The notes: generated by a model from the sequence alone, not told the origin. 64,000 bases of DNA from M3007 sp044350425 (GCA_044350425.1 JBILHS010000011.1:19265-83264); one strand, 5' to 3'. Counted from the first letter of the stretch, positions 1 through 8,358 are shown. Numbers and translations are program-made.

Positions 1-940
1 CACGGAAAGCAAGGAAGCTGCCATCCAGCGCCTGAAAGAAAATCGGTACACCAATCCATTCCAGTATTTTTTTGGTGATAGTTATGGGTATGAGCAACAG
101 CCACGGTCAGGCACCGGCTCCGGTGTTATTTATACCGAAGATGGTTACATCATAACCAACAACCATGTGGTGGAATTTGCGGATGAGTTTGAAGTGACCT
201 TATATGACAACCGCGAGTTTCGTGCCCGACTGGTGGGCCGCGACCCGAATACCGATATGGCGGTGATTAAAATCGATGCGAACGACCTTTCTGCGCTCGA
301 AATTGGCAACTCTGACGAGGTTAAAGTGGGCGAATGGGTACTTGCGGTAGGAAACCCATTCGATCTGACCTCCACAGTCACAGCAGGCATTGTCAGTGCC
401 AAAGGCAGGGACATCAACATCATAAAAGGCGGCAAACCCATTGAATCCTTTATTCAAACAGATGCCGCAGTCAATCCCGGAAATTCCGGGGGGGCACTCG
501 TAGATGTGAATGGAAAACTCATCGGGATCAATTCCGCTATAGCCACACCAACGGGCGTTTTTGCAGGTTATTCCTTCGCGATCCCGGTCAACTTGGTGAA
601 GCGTATTGCAGATGACCTCCTGAAGTACGGAGAATACCGCCGTGCCTATTTAGGCGTAAACGTTGCAACGATGGACACCCACACTGCTGAGGTAGTGGGC
701 ATCCCATTCACCCAAGGGGTTCTGATCTCCAGCCTGGACCCTAAAGGTTCCGCTGCAGAAGCCGGCGTCCAGGAAAATGACGTGGTAACCAAAGCAAATG
801 GCAAAAATGTGACAACCACTTCCGAACTAATGGAACTTATCGGACGTTCTAAAGTGGGTGAGACCATGACACTCCACGTTGTACGGGAAGGGAACTCCCG
901 TGAAATTCCTGTCCGTTTGAAAACCCGGAGCAACAATTGA
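1..940 (+). CDS. HtrA/DegQ-family serine protease (5' end outside window)
   Basis: Periplasmic chaperone-protease of the trypsin-like S1C (HtrA/Deg) family, which degrades misfolded envelope proteins. The frame is open from base 2, so the signal peptide and N-terminus lie upstream. The catalytic triad is visible: His in TNNHVV, Asp in NTDMAVIKID, Ser in the GNSGGAL motif. One PDZ domain follows (about the last 100 residues, starting near YLGVNV) and the protein ends after it. It is therefore a one-PDZ form, unlike DegP with two. An intrinsic terminator follows at 1005-1040. The family call is firm; the choice between DegQ- and DegS-type names is not. Confidence 0.93.
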   Translation, partial: TESKEAAIQRLKENRYTNPFQYFFGDSYGYEQQPRSGTGSGVIYTEDGYIITNNHVVEFADEFEVTLYDNREFRARLVGRDPNTDMAVIKIDANDLSALEIGNSDEVKVGEWVLAVGNPFDLTSTVTAGIVSAKGRDINIIKGGKPIESFIQTDAAVNPGNSGGALVDVNGKLIGINSAIATPTGVFAGYSFAIPVNLVKRIADDLLKYGEYRRAYLGVNVATMDTHTAEVVGIPFTQGVLISSLDPKGSAAEAGVQENDVVTKANGKNVTTTSELMELIGRSKVGETMTLHVVREGNSREIPVRLKTRSNN

Positions 941-1004
941 GCAAAAAGGCTGTTTATATAGCCTAACAAGAATAAAAAGTTGGTTTTTCGTTTTGTTTTG
1001 ATGT

Positions 1005-1040
1005 GCCGGCCCTTGCGCAATGCAAGGGTCGGCTTTTTTT
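1005..1040 (+). terminator. Intrinsic terminator of the HtrA-type gene
   Basis: A 12-bp stem (1005-1016 with 1022-1033, one G-U pair) with a 5-base loop is followed by seven T. It lies 65 bp after the HtrA stop codon. Confidence 0.9.
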
Positions 1041-1063
1041 ATGGAAAGAAACTACAAAGTCAC

Positions 1064-1071
1064 TATTTTTG
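1064..1071 (+). promoter_or_regulatory. Bacteroidota -7 box TATTTTTG
   Basis: Matches the TAnnTTTG consensus of the Bacteroidota primary sigma factor. It lies after the HtrA terminator and 90 bp before the DUF4340 gene. No clear -33 TTG is seen, so the assignment rests on the -7 box and context. Confidence 0.5.
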
Positions 1072-1161
1072 CAGCACGCTTGCCATGCCAGTGTGCCCTT
1101 ACTGTGTTGAATTCATTTGCACATGGTCATTCCTGAACCATCAGGATCAAAATCAAAATTT

Positions 1162-2184
1162 ATGAACAGAACCCTGCTCTTAGTAGCACTCTTTCTGGTA
1201 TTGGGCGGCGGCGCCTGGTATGCCCTTGCCAACAAAAAAAAGCAAACCAATTCCAAGGTCTCCTGGGATATGGACTTTGCGGTGAAAAACGCCGATGAGA
1301 TCGGCAAGATCTTTATTGCAGACCGGGCTGGCAATACGACCACCCTTGAACAAAAAGGCAAAGCATGGATTTACAATGGCAAGTACCCTGCCAGTCCATC
1401 AGCGGTGGGCGTCCTGTTGGAAGCCATCACCAAAGTGAATGTCCTGAATGTACCTCCGGATGGTGCCATCCCACTCATGGTTCGGGAGGTAGCCGGAAAT
1501 GGGATCAAAGTAGAAGTGTATAACCGTGAAGACAAAAAACTTAAAACCTACTACATCGGAGGTGTAACCAATGATGAGCGCGGTACCGTTCTCATGATGG
1601 AAGGCTCCGAACAGCCTTATGTGGTGCACATTCCGGGTTTTGTCGGACAAATCCGCATGCGCTTTCTTCTAGGCGAAGATGACTGGCGCGACAAGGCCAT
1701 TTTCCGGGAAAATCCGGAAAAGATACAGTCCGTCTCTGTCGAATATCCTCAGCGCAAAAACGAATCATTTCGCCTGGAAAAGACCGGGGAAGCCACTTAT
1801 GATATCCAGCCCTATTTTAGCACCACGACTAAAATGACCACTCCTCGTCGAAAAGGCGTAGCCGAAGCATACCTGATTCAGTTTGAAAGCCTCCTCGCGG
1901 AAGCCTACGAAACCAAAAATCCACTCCGGGACTCTGTAACCGCACTGGTACCCTTTGCCATTTTAACCGTAAAAAAGACCGACGGTGAGGAAAAAAAGGT
2001 GCGTTTTTGGCCTGTTGAAATAGAGACACGCCGTGATGATGGTGCACCGTATGTATCCAGCTATTTTACGGATGTGGACAGCAAAGAATTTATGCTGACG
2101 CAGGACCGGGTGTTTGGTGGACTGTTTCGGGGTTATGGTTTTTTCTATGAAGGGATCCCGGAAAAGAAGCGACTCCGGAATTAG
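1162..2184 (+). CDS. DUF4340 domain protein, membrane-anchored
   Basis: A 340-residue protein of unknown function resembling the DUF4340 family. Start chosen at 1162 because it gives a clean N-terminal hydrophobic segment (MNRTLLLVALFLVLGGGAWY) followed by a Lys-rich stretch, typical of a membrane anchor; an ATG at 1117 would add 15 poorly characteristic residues. The rest is soluble and beta-rich, with the Trp-Tyr and Trp-Arg-Asp patches seen in the family. DUF4340 genes often sit beside ABC-2/gliding-type transporter genes, but no such genes are adjacent here. It converges with ruvC across an inverted repeat. Confidence 0.8.
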   Translation: MNRTLLLVALFLVLGGGAWYALANKKKQTNSKVSWDMDFAVKNADEIGKIFIADRAGNTTTLEQKGKAWIYNGKYPASPSAVGVLLEAITKVNVLNVPPDGAIPLMVREVAGNGIKVEVYNREDKKLKTYYIGGVTNDERGTVLMMEGSEQPYVVHIPGFVGQIRMRFLLGEDDWRDKAIFRENPEKIQSVSVEYPQRKNESFRLEKTGEATYDIQPYFSTTTKMTTPRRKGVAEAYLIQFESLLAEAYETKNPLRDSVTALVPFAILTVKKTDGEEKKVRFWPVEIETRRDDGAPYVSSYFTDVDSKEFMLTQDRVFGGLFRGYGFFYEGIPEKKRLRN

Positions 2185-2190
2185 TTTTGG

Positions 2191-2271
2191 TTGGACTGCT
2201 GGACTGTGGACCTTTTGACTTTTGAAAAATCGGGCAAATCCAAAGTACAGCAGTCCAAAGTCCACATGTCC
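2191..2271. repeat. Inverted repeat between convergent genes
   Basis: The left arm (2191-2213) has two GGACTG words plus GTGGAC. The right arm (2249-2271) has their complements CAGTCC and GTCCAC. Together they can form an imperfect hairpin covering the spacer between the DUF4340 gene and ruvC, and may act as a two-way terminator. The design (short repeated words arranged as complementary arms) is like the heptamer loci elsewhere in the window. Confidence 0.6.
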
Positions 2272-2275
2272 AGGA

Positions 2276-2827
2276 TCATTTCCCCCGCTTCGGATTGTCC
2301 TTCAAAAAACTCTTCCAACCGGTATAAGATTTTTGCCCGGCCAAACCCGGGCTGCTGGATTGATACCAGTGGCAAAGTGCCGTCGCCAGCGCATCGGTGG
2401 CATCAAAGTACTTTTCTGTAAATTTCATGTGCAGGATGTTCTCCAGCATCCCCGCCACTTGCTCCTTGGATGCGTTCCCATTGCCCGTCACGGCACTTTT
2501 GATCTTTTTGGGCATGTATTCCGTTATGACAAGATTATTGACCATTCCGGCAGCAATGGCAACACCTTGGGCTCTGCCCAGCTTGAGCATAGATTGCACA
2601 TTTTTGCCGAAAAACGGGGCCTCGATCGCCATTTCAGTCGGAAGATGAATCCGGATCAGATCCTGCACCTGCTCAAAAATATAGCGCAGTTTAACGGTGT
2701 GGTCGTCACTGATATGCGCAAAAGTGACCACGCCCATTTCAATTACTTTGACGGCCTTTTTGTCAGCATCAATAATAGCAAACCCCAACACATTGGTGCC
2801 GGGGTCTATGCCGAGTATTCGTTTCAA
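2276..2827 (-). CDS. ruvC: Holliday junction resolvase RuvC
   Basis: Endonuclease that resolves Holliday junctions after RuvAB branch migration. The 183 residues match the family. The RNase H-like catalytic acidic residues are present: D8 in GIDPGTN, E69 in AIEAPFFGKN, D142 and D145 in FDATDALA. The start codon is TTG (2825-2827): no in-frame ATG exists upstream, and the first start-codon base belongs to the adjoining 14-bp repeat. It looks as if the repeat reached the start codon and replaced an ATG. The 3' end faces the DUF4340 gene. Confidence 0.93.
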   Translation of the reverse strand: MKRILGIDPGTNVLGFAIIDADKKAVKVIEMGVVTFAHISDDHTVKLRYIFEQVQDLIRIHLPTEMAIEAPFFGKNVQSMLKLGRAQGVAIAAGMVNNLVITEYMPKKIKSAVTGNGNASKEQVAGMLENILHMKFTEKYFDATDALATALCHWYQSSSPGLAGQKSYTGWKSFLKDNPKRGK

Positions 2828-3030
2828 TGTATGAACTAGGATGTATGAACTAGGATGTATGAACTAGGATGTATGAACTATGATGTATGAACTATGATGT
2901 ATGAACTAGGATGTATGAACTAGGATGGTAGGATGTTGGATGTTTGAACTTGAATGTATGAACTAAACCAGACGCCAAGAGTCTATCCATACATCATACA
3001 TCATACATCATACATCATACATCATACATA
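2827..3030. repeat. Heptamer repeat locus A (ATGTATG-AACTAGG / CATACAT)
   Basis: Seven tandem 14-bp units (2827-2924) each consist of two 7-mers, ATGTATG and AACTAGG (or AACTATG). After a degenerate centre come six tandem CATACAT units (2988-3029). CATACAT is the exact reverse complement of ATGTATG, so the two arms can pair. The array fills the whole spacer from the ruvC start codon to the glgC stop codon at 3032. A separate six-unit CATACAT array lies at 63868-63909. Confidence 0.95.
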
Positions 3031-3031
3031 A

Positions 3032-4303
3032 TTACATGATTCTTGTGCCTTCGGGGATGGTTGCGCCTTTTTTTACCACCACTACGCCATCGCGGATCAC
3101 ATAGGCTTCATCATCCGTATCGGGAAGGTGATCCCCGCCTTTGATGACCACATTGTTGCCGATTCTGCAATCTTTATCGAGAATAGCATGCTCGATGTGG
3201 CAATAGTGACCGACTCCAAGCGGAATATCTTCCTGCTGTGTTGCAATTTCCTGTAAAGTCTGGTAAACGTCGTTGCCCATCACGATGGAATCCTTGATGA
3301 CAGTGTTTTCGCCAATGCGGGACCGCAAACCAATGATAGAACCCTCGATGACCCGGGCATGAATGATGGAACCTTCCGCAATGAGCGCGCGGTTGAGTTG
3401 GGTGCCGCCATAAAATTTGGCAGGAGGCAACATACGCCCCCGGGTATATACCACCTTTTTTTGATCAAACAGGTTAAAGGGTGGAATGTGATCGGTCAGT
3501 TCAATGTTGGCTTCAAAAAAGGAGCGGATGGTACCGATATCGGTCCAGTAGCCATTGTATTGATAGGCAGACACCTTAAGCCCTTCATCAATGGCTATAG
3601 GAATGATCTCTTTGCCAAAATCGGTGGCATCGGGGTAATTGTCAAACAGATCACTGAGGGCCTGGCGGTTGAAAATATAGATGCCCATGGAAGCGAGATA
3701 ATTCCGTCCACGCTTTTTATTGTTTGCGCCAACTTCGCTGGTCCAGTCTGGAAGCAGATCAGCATCTGGTTTTTCGATGAAACGAGGGATGTAGCCATGC
3801 TCGTCCACTTTCATGATGCCAAAACCAGTAGCATCACGGGCGTCTACCGGCAGGCAAGCGATGGTCACGTCCGCATCCTGCGCAATGTGGTGCTTCACCA
3901 TTTCCTCAAAGTCCATCTGATACAGCTGGTCGCCGGAGAGGATCAGGATATAGTCGAATTCATGGCGCTCATAGTGCTTGCGGCTTTGACGCACCGCATC
4001 TGAGGTGCCCTGGAACCAGCCTGAATTGCCCGGTGTCTGCTCTGCCGCAAGGATATCTACAAACCCCTGGGTAAAATGATCAAAGTTGTAGGCGTTCTTG
4101 ATGTGGGCATTGAGTGAGGCAGAATTGTACTGCGTGAGCACAAACATCCGCTTAACCCCGGAATTGATACAGTTCGAAATCGGAATGTCGATCAGACGAT
4201 ATTTGCCGCCAATGGGTACGGCAGGCTTGGATCGTTTTTCGGTAAGTGGGTACAGGCGGCTCCCGGCACCACCGCCGAGAATAAGGCAAATCATTTTAAT
4301 CAT
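3032..4303 (-). CDS. glgC: Glucose-1-phosphate adenylyltransferase
   Basis: Makes ADP-glucose from glucose-1-phosphate and ATP, the committed step of bacterial glycogen synthesis. The 423 residues fit the family. The N-terminal nucleotidyltransferase motif GGGAGSRLYPLT and the SKPAVPIGGKYRLIDIP substrate loop are intact, and the C-terminal quarter has the hexapeptide left-handed beta-helix pattern (IIHARVIEGSIIG, CRIGNNVVIKGG). Translation may start at 4303 or at the in-frame ATG at 4294 (MICLILGGG). It is the third gene of a minus-strand group after glgA and a small ORF. Confidence 0.95.
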   Translation of the reverse strand: MIKMICLILGGGAGSRLYPLTEKRSKPAVPIGGKYRLIDIPISNCINSGVKRMFVLTQYNSASLNAHIKNAYNFDHFTQGFVDILAAEQTPGNSGWFQGTSDAVRQSRKHYERHEFDYILILSGDQLYQMDFEEMVKHHIAQDADVTIACLPVDARDATGFGIMKVDEHGYIPRFIEKPDADLLPDWTSEVGANNKKRGRNYLASMGIYIFNRQALSDLFDNYPDATDFGKEIIPIAIDEGLKVSAYQYNGYWTDIGTIRSFFEANIELTDHIPPFNLFDQKKVVYTRGRMLPPAKFYGGTQLNRALIAEGSIIHARVIEGSIIGLRSRIGENTVIKDSIVMGNDVYQTLQEIATQQEDIPLGVGHYCHIEHAILDKDCRIGNNVVIKGGDHLPDTDDEAYVIRDGVVVVKKGATIPEGTRIM

Positions 4304-4366
4304 GGCGGCTGTTGTTATTTCTGTTTGATTCTGAGCAAACGTACAGCACTGCGCTTGTTTGTCAAA

Positions 4367-4483
4367 TTATTTTTTATTTTCTTTCTGATCTAAATCAGCT
4401 TCTAATAATTGCTTAAGCTGTTGCATTGCAACAGGTCTTCCTTTCTCTATAAAATTTACCCAAAAATAATCCATTGCGCTCAT
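4367..4483 (-). CDS. 38-residue ORF translationally coupled to glgA
   Basis: A small reading frame encoding MSAMDYFWVNFIEKG followed by a charged helical stretch (QQLKQLLEADLDQKE). Its ATG overlaps the glgA TGA as ATGA (4480-4483), the classic arrangement for translational coupling. It ends 63 bp before glgC, so it lies within the glgA-glgC unit. No family was recognised. The peptide has an aromatic N-terminal half and an amphipathic, Gln/Leu/Glu/Lys-rich C-terminal half, which could mediate protein-protein contact. Expression is inferred only from the overlap and sensible composition. Confidence 0.5.
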   Translation of the reverse strand: MSAMDYFWVNFIEKGRPVAMQQLKQLLEADLDQKENKK

Positions 4484-6210
4484 TTCTTCGTGCTCCCTTT
4501 CTGCTTGGTTTTGGAATCGATCACATCTTTTTTAGGCGATTTTTCTGCTGGTTTAACCGCCTTCGCTGGTGGCTGAACTTTGATTGTCTTCTTTGCCAAA
4601 ACTTCAGCGGGTTTGGCCTGCTTTGGCGTAGCTTCGGCAGCTTTAGTTTGTTTAGACACCGCTGCAACTTCGACCGGCCTGGCTATTTTTTTAACAGGCT
4701 CCTCTACCGCTGTTTGCGGTATAGGGGCTTGAACCGCTAGTTTCCGCACAGGCTCCACCCGACTCCCAATCCGCTGATAAACACTAAAATACCTGCCCAC
4801 CGTATTCTCCCAGGAGGAATCAACCGCCATGATACGCTGACGCAACAGCGCCACAATACCAGGCTCATTGTGCCACATCGAAGCGGCCCGGTGGATCGCA
4901 TGACCAATATCGCTTAGCGTAGCCCGGTCAAATCGAATGCCCCGTCCTGTGCCATCTGGCTCCGCAATATCCGGCACGGTATCTTTTAGTCCACCAATAG
5001 ATCGAACAATCGGAATAGTACCATAGCGCATCGCGTAAAACTGGTTGAGCCCGCAAGGCTCTACTCGGGAAGGCATGATCAGAAAGTCCGATCCTGCATA
5101 GATCTGGTGCGCCAGGGATTCATTGTAGTCGATCACTGCATTCACGCGGCCGGGGTATTGGTGCGACATGCTCCGGAACTCATTTTGAGTCCAGGTTTCG
5201 CCCGTACCCAGAACTAGAAAAGAGGCTGATCCGCCCGCATGAATGTAGTTGCGGTAAGCGTCCGGCAGCAGGTCTGAGCCTTTTTCGCCCACCATCCGGC
5301 CGATAAAACTTATCAGCGGCAAGTGCTCCGGCAAACCAAACCACTCACAGAGCACTCGTTTATTTTTTTGCTTAAAGGCTTGAATATCATTGTTCTCTAA
5401 ACGAAACTGGAGCGCAGCATCGGTCGTTGGATCCCAGACCTGGGAATCAATGCCGTTGATGATGCCCCATTGTTTGTGCCATTCCAATCTAAAAAGCGGT
5501 TCCAGTCCCAGGCTGCTTTCATGCAATTCAAAGAGATAACTTTCAGAAACAGTGGTAACTGCCCAGGCGCATTTGATCGCAGCGGCCATGGGGTTGATGG
5601 CCCCATTCCAGCCCAGGTAGCTCCGTGCCCAGGCATCATAATAAGGCAAAAGGTTGTGATTCTTCCAGCTAAAAGCCCCTTGATATTGTCCGTTGTGGAT
5701 GGTAAAAACAGTAGGCGTTTCTGCCAGCGGACGGAAATCCGGGGAGTATTTTGCCATAAAAGGAATCAGTCCGGTGTGGTGATCATGACAGTGCAAAACA
5801 CGTGGCCGTTCCTGCTCAGGGAATGAAATAACCCATTGCAGCACAGCCTGTTGAAATACCAGATACCGCTCGATCTCATCCCCATAGGCCCAGCCTCCGG
5901 GATCATTGTAAATACCCGGCCTGTCGTACAAGCCCGGGATATCCACTACAAAAAACGGGAAGCCCAGCGCATTACTTCTTTCCTGCTGCACAGTAAAATG
6001 AATCGTACGCCAGTCCGAGCGAATGGCTCCGCGATACACCGTGACCCACTCTCGTCCCTGGATCCATTTGAGCGAATATTTGGGGATAACAGCCGCCGAA
6101 AGCACGCCCGCCTGGGACATATATTTTGGCAAAGAGCCGACTACATCGCCCAAACCACCCGTTTTGGCAGCTGGATAACACTCGGCGGAAATGTGCAGAA
6201 CTTGTATCAT
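4480..6210 (-). CDS. glgA: Glycogen synthase with Lys/Ala/Pro-rich C-terminal tail
   Basis: ADP-glucose-dependent GT5 glycosyltransferase that elongates glycogen. Start chosen at 6210 (MIQVLHISAECYPAAKTGGL); an upstream ATG at 6234 would add eight residues encoded by the neighbouring repeat. K16-TGGL is the ADP-glucose-binding motif. The C-terminal domain carries PSRVEPCGLNQFYAMRYG with the conserved Glu and a SIGGL loop. After about residue 480 comes a tail of roughly 95 residues, very rich in Lys, Ala, Pro and Val and resembling histone H1-like tails, which normal GlgA (about 480 residues) lacks. The start codon directly abuts a heptamer array. Confidence 0.93.
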   Translation of the reverse strand: MIQVLHISAECYPAAKTGGLGDVVGSLPKYMSQAGVLSAAVIPKYSLKWIQGREWVTVYRGAIRSDWRTIHFTVQQERSNALGFPFFVVDIPGLYDRPGIYNDPGGWAYGDEIERYLVFQQAVLQWVISFPEQERPRVLHCHDHHTGLIPFMAKYSPDFRPLAETPTVFTIHNGQYQGAFSWKNHNLLPYYDAWARSYLGWNGAINPMAAAIKCAWAVTTVSESYLFELHESSLGLEPLFRLEWHKQWGIINGIDSQVWDPTTDAALQFRLENNDIQAFKQKNKRVLCEWFGLPEHLPLISFIGRMVGEKGSDLLPDAYRNYIHAGGSASFLVLGTGETWTQNEFRSMSHQYPGRVNAVIDYNESLAHQIYAGSDFLIMPSRVEPCGLNQFYAMRYGTIPIVRSIGGLKDTVPDIAEPDGTGRGIRFDRATLSDIGHAIHRAASMWHNEPGIVALLRQRIMAVDSSWENTVGRYFSVYQRIGSRVEPVRKLAVQAPIPQTAVEEPVKKIARPVEVAAVSKQTKAAEATPKQAKPAEVLAKKTIKVQPPAKAVKPAEKSPKKDVIDSKTKQKGSTKK

Positions 6211-6211
6211 T

Positions 6212-6413
6212 ACGGTGGACGGTTTACGGTACACGGTGGACGGTTTACGGTTTACGGTTTACGGTTTACGGTTTACGGTTTACGGTATACGGTTTACGGT
6301 TTACGGTTTACGGTGGAAGAATCAACAATGAGCGGAGCCCCCGTAAACCGTGTACCGTAAACCGTGTACCGTAAACCGTGTACCGTAAACCGTGTACCGT
6401 AAACCGTGTACCG
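6212..6413. repeat. Heptamer repeat locus B (GGTnnAC, inverted arms)
   Basis: The left arm has 14 heptamers in perfect register from 6214 to 6311: mostly GGTTTAC, with GGTGGAC, GGTACAC and GGTATAC. A 29-bp centre follows. The right arm has ten heptamers alternating CCGTAAA and CCGTGTA (6341-6410), complementary to the left arm. The array occupies the whole spacer between the ftsY stop codon (6414) and the glgA ATG (6208-6210). The same heptamer family recurs at 46578-46668. Confidence 0.96.
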
Positions 6414-7382
6414 TTACCCCAGTTGCTTATTCCCGAAGATAGACTCCACGAAGGCACGTTTGTTGAAAATTTGCAGTTTATCTATGCTTTCACCCACGCC
6501 GATGTATCGGATAGGGATCTTGAACTGGTCACTGATACTGATGGCTACGCCGCCTTTGGCTGTGCCGTCTAGTTTGGTGAGTGCGAGACAGGTGATCGGG
6601 GCTACCTCGGTGAATTGTCTGGCTTGCTCTTGCGCGTTTTGTCCTGTGCTGGCATCAAGTACCAACAATACATCGTGTGGTGCTCCGGGCAGCTTTTTTT
6701 CCATACTGCGATGGATCTTGCCCAACTCCAGCATCAAATGACTTTTATTGTGCAAACGACCGGCCGTGTCAATGATCGCGACGTCACAATTGTGCTCTAA
6801 GGCATATTGCGTTGTTTCAAAAGCCACAGCCGCCGGATCTGCATTCATGCCCTTGGAATAAAAATCACAGCCTACGCGGTCGGCCCAGATCTTAAGTTGA
6901 TCCACGGCAGCAGCCCGAAAGGTATCGGCAGCGCCCAGCACCACCTTGTGGCCACGCTGTTTGAACTGCCAGGCTAATTTGCCGATGGTCGTTGTTTTTC
7001 CCACGCCATTCACTCCGATCACAAGTAAAACATAAGGCTTTTTACCCGCTGGAACTTCAAAATCCTCGGCATCCGCAATATTGTTCTCCGACAGCAGGTC
7101 CACGATCTCATCCCGAAGGATCTCATTCAGTTCTGCTGTGTTGATATATTTGTCGCGTTCAACCCGGGCTTCAATGCGCTCAATGATCTTTACGGCGGTG
7201 TCCAGACCTACGTCACTGGAGATCAGAATGTTTTCTACTTCATCCAGCACTTGCTCGTCCACCGTGCTTTTGCCTGTGATGGCCCTGCCTAGTTTCCCGA
7301 ACAGACCTTCCTTGGTTTTTTCCAGACCCTTATCGAGGTCTTCCTTTTTTTCTCTGTTAAAAAACTTATCAAAAAAGCCCAT
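6414..7382 (-). CDS. ftsY: Signal recognition particle receptor FtsY
   Basis: SRP-type GTPase that docks SRP-ribosome complexes at the inner membrane. At 322 residues it is a short form with a brief acidic N-terminal A region. The NG domain is complete: G1 GVNGVGKT (residues 123-130), the DTFRAAA insertion-box motif, G3 DTAGR (205-209) and TKLDGTAKGG near residue 280. The stop codon touches the heptamer array separating it from glgA, so co-transcription would need read-through of a very long potential hairpin. Confidence 0.96.
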   Translation of the reverse strand: MGFFDKFFNREKKEDLDKGLEKTKEGLFGKLGRAITGKSTVDEQVLDEVENILISSDVGLDTAVKIIERIEARVERDKYINTAELNEILRDEIVDLLSENNIADAEDFEVPAGKKPYVLLVIGVNGVGKTTTIGKLAWQFKQRGHKVVLGAADTFRAAAVDQLKIWADRVGCDFYSKGMNADPAAVAFETTQYALEHNCDVAIIDTAGRLHNKSHLMLELGKIHRSMEKKLPGAPHDVLLVLDASTGQNAQEQARQFTEVAPITCLALTKLDGTAKGGVAISISDQFKIPIRYIGVGESIDKLQIFNKRAFVESIFGNKQLG

Positions 7383-7422
7383 TTTTTAGGGGTTATAGTG
7401 TTAAAATTAATTGATGCCTTGA

Positions 7423-7458
7423 AAACCCATTGTCCACATTAAACCCATTGTCCACATT
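7423..7458. repeat. 18-bp direct repeat, two copies
   Basis: AAACCCATTGTCCACATT occurs twice in tandem (7423-7440, 7441-7458) and ends on the first base of the complement of the LytTR gene's stop codon. It is another locus-specific tandem repeat filling the end of a spacer. Confidence 0.85.
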
Positions 7459-8231
7459 TATTTCCAGGTATCCCCATGGGTCCGTTTAAGCGCGTCCATT
7501 AAATTCACCTTTTGTCGGCGCGACACCTCGATACTATCCCCGTTTTCCATGATCAGATAACCGCCTTCTCCTTTGATATACGTTTTCATGAAGTTCATGT
7601 TTACAATGTGCTTCTTATGGACCCGGACAAAGTTAAAGCTGGTCAGCGCATCTTCGTATGCTTTTATGGTGCGGCTTGCTGTGATGCGGCTTCCTCCATT
7701 CAGCAAAAAATGGGTGTAATTGTTTTCCGCTTCGAGCCTGGTGATGTCAGAAAGCCGCACAAAATGGACTCCATCCATGGCTGAAATGCCGATTTTATTA
7801 AATGCATTGGGGGCGTTGGGGTTGTAGGTTTGCTGAAGTACTTCGAGTCGCGCTTTGGTTTCTGTGTTGCGCGGCTTGATCCGACCCACTGCACGGATCA
7901 ATTCTTCCCGCTCAATGGGTTTGGTAACGTAGTCAATGGCCGCAAATTCAAAGGCCCGAATGGCATATTTATCAAAAGCGGTAACGAAAATAATGTCGAA
8001 AGGAAGTTCTTCCAGTTGTTGAAGTGCCTGAAAAACGAGGCCATCCGGCAAACTAATATCGAGAAATGCCACATCGAAGCGGTTGCTACGATCATCCGCC
8101 AAGCGCATCAGGTCAGCATTGGAACCACCCTCTGCTACCACCTCTACATCGGGGCAACACATACGGAGCAGGTTTTTGAGGTTTTCCAAGCCTTCTGGCT
8201 CGTCTTCGATGATAAGTGCGCGTGTAAGCAT
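7458..8231 (-). CDS. LytTR-family response regulator
   Basis: A 257-residue transcription regulator. The N-terminal CheY-like receiver has the acidic pocket IIEDEPEG and phospho-acceptor D58 in FLDIS. The C-terminal LytTR DNA-binding domain (about residues 140-250) has the family pattern around the phrase RLEAENNYTHFLL and a terminal KKHIVN motif. In Bacteroidota such regulators usually pair with a membrane histidine kinase of the LytS/YehU type, but none is adjacent, so it is an orphan here. Upstream is an 8-bp direct repeat (GGTGATTG) at about 8257-8286. Confidence 0.92.
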   Translation of the reverse strand: MLTRALIIEDEPEGLENLKNLLRMCCPDVEVVAEGGSNADLMRLADDRSNRFDVAFLDISLPDGLVFQALQQLEELPFDIIFVTAFDKYAIRAFEFAAIDYVTKPIEREELIRAVGRIKPRNTETKARLEVLQQTYNPNAPNAFNKIGISAMDGVHFVRLSDITRLEAENNYTHFLLNGGSRITASRTIKAYEDALTSFNFVRVHKKHIVNMNFMKTYIKGEGGYLIMENGDSIEVSRRQKVNLMDALKRTHGDTWK

Positions 8232-8255
8232 GATGGTTGGATAATCGTTGACTGG

Positions 8256-8287
8256 TGATGGGTGATTGGGTGATTGGGTGATTGGGG
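8256..8287. repeat. GGTGATTG tandem repeat upstream of LytTR gene
   Basis: About four near-perfect units of GGTGATTG/GGTGATG lie in the spacer upstream of the LytTR regulator. The same word recurs at 25079, 27757 (inside lpxB), 49290 and, inverted, near 20937 and 25168. Confidence 0.75.
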
Positions 8288-8358
8288 GACAGGCTTTTTA
8301 GCAACAGGTATTTTGGCCTGGAGCCTTGAGGCGCTGCGCAAAAATCCGTTTTTAATTT

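Noticed and set aside
2827..3030. CRISPR array
   Set aside because: Units are directly adjacent 7/14-bp words without unique spacers and there are no cas genes.
6212..6413. Promoter or riboswitch upstream of glgA
   Set aside because: The whole spacer is heptamer repeats; no TAnnTTTG box or riboswitch motif is present.
7458..8231. Cognate pair of the LytTR regulator with the kinase at 47896
   Set aside because: The kinase is of the HisKA type and 40 kb away; LytTR regulators pair with a different kinase class.
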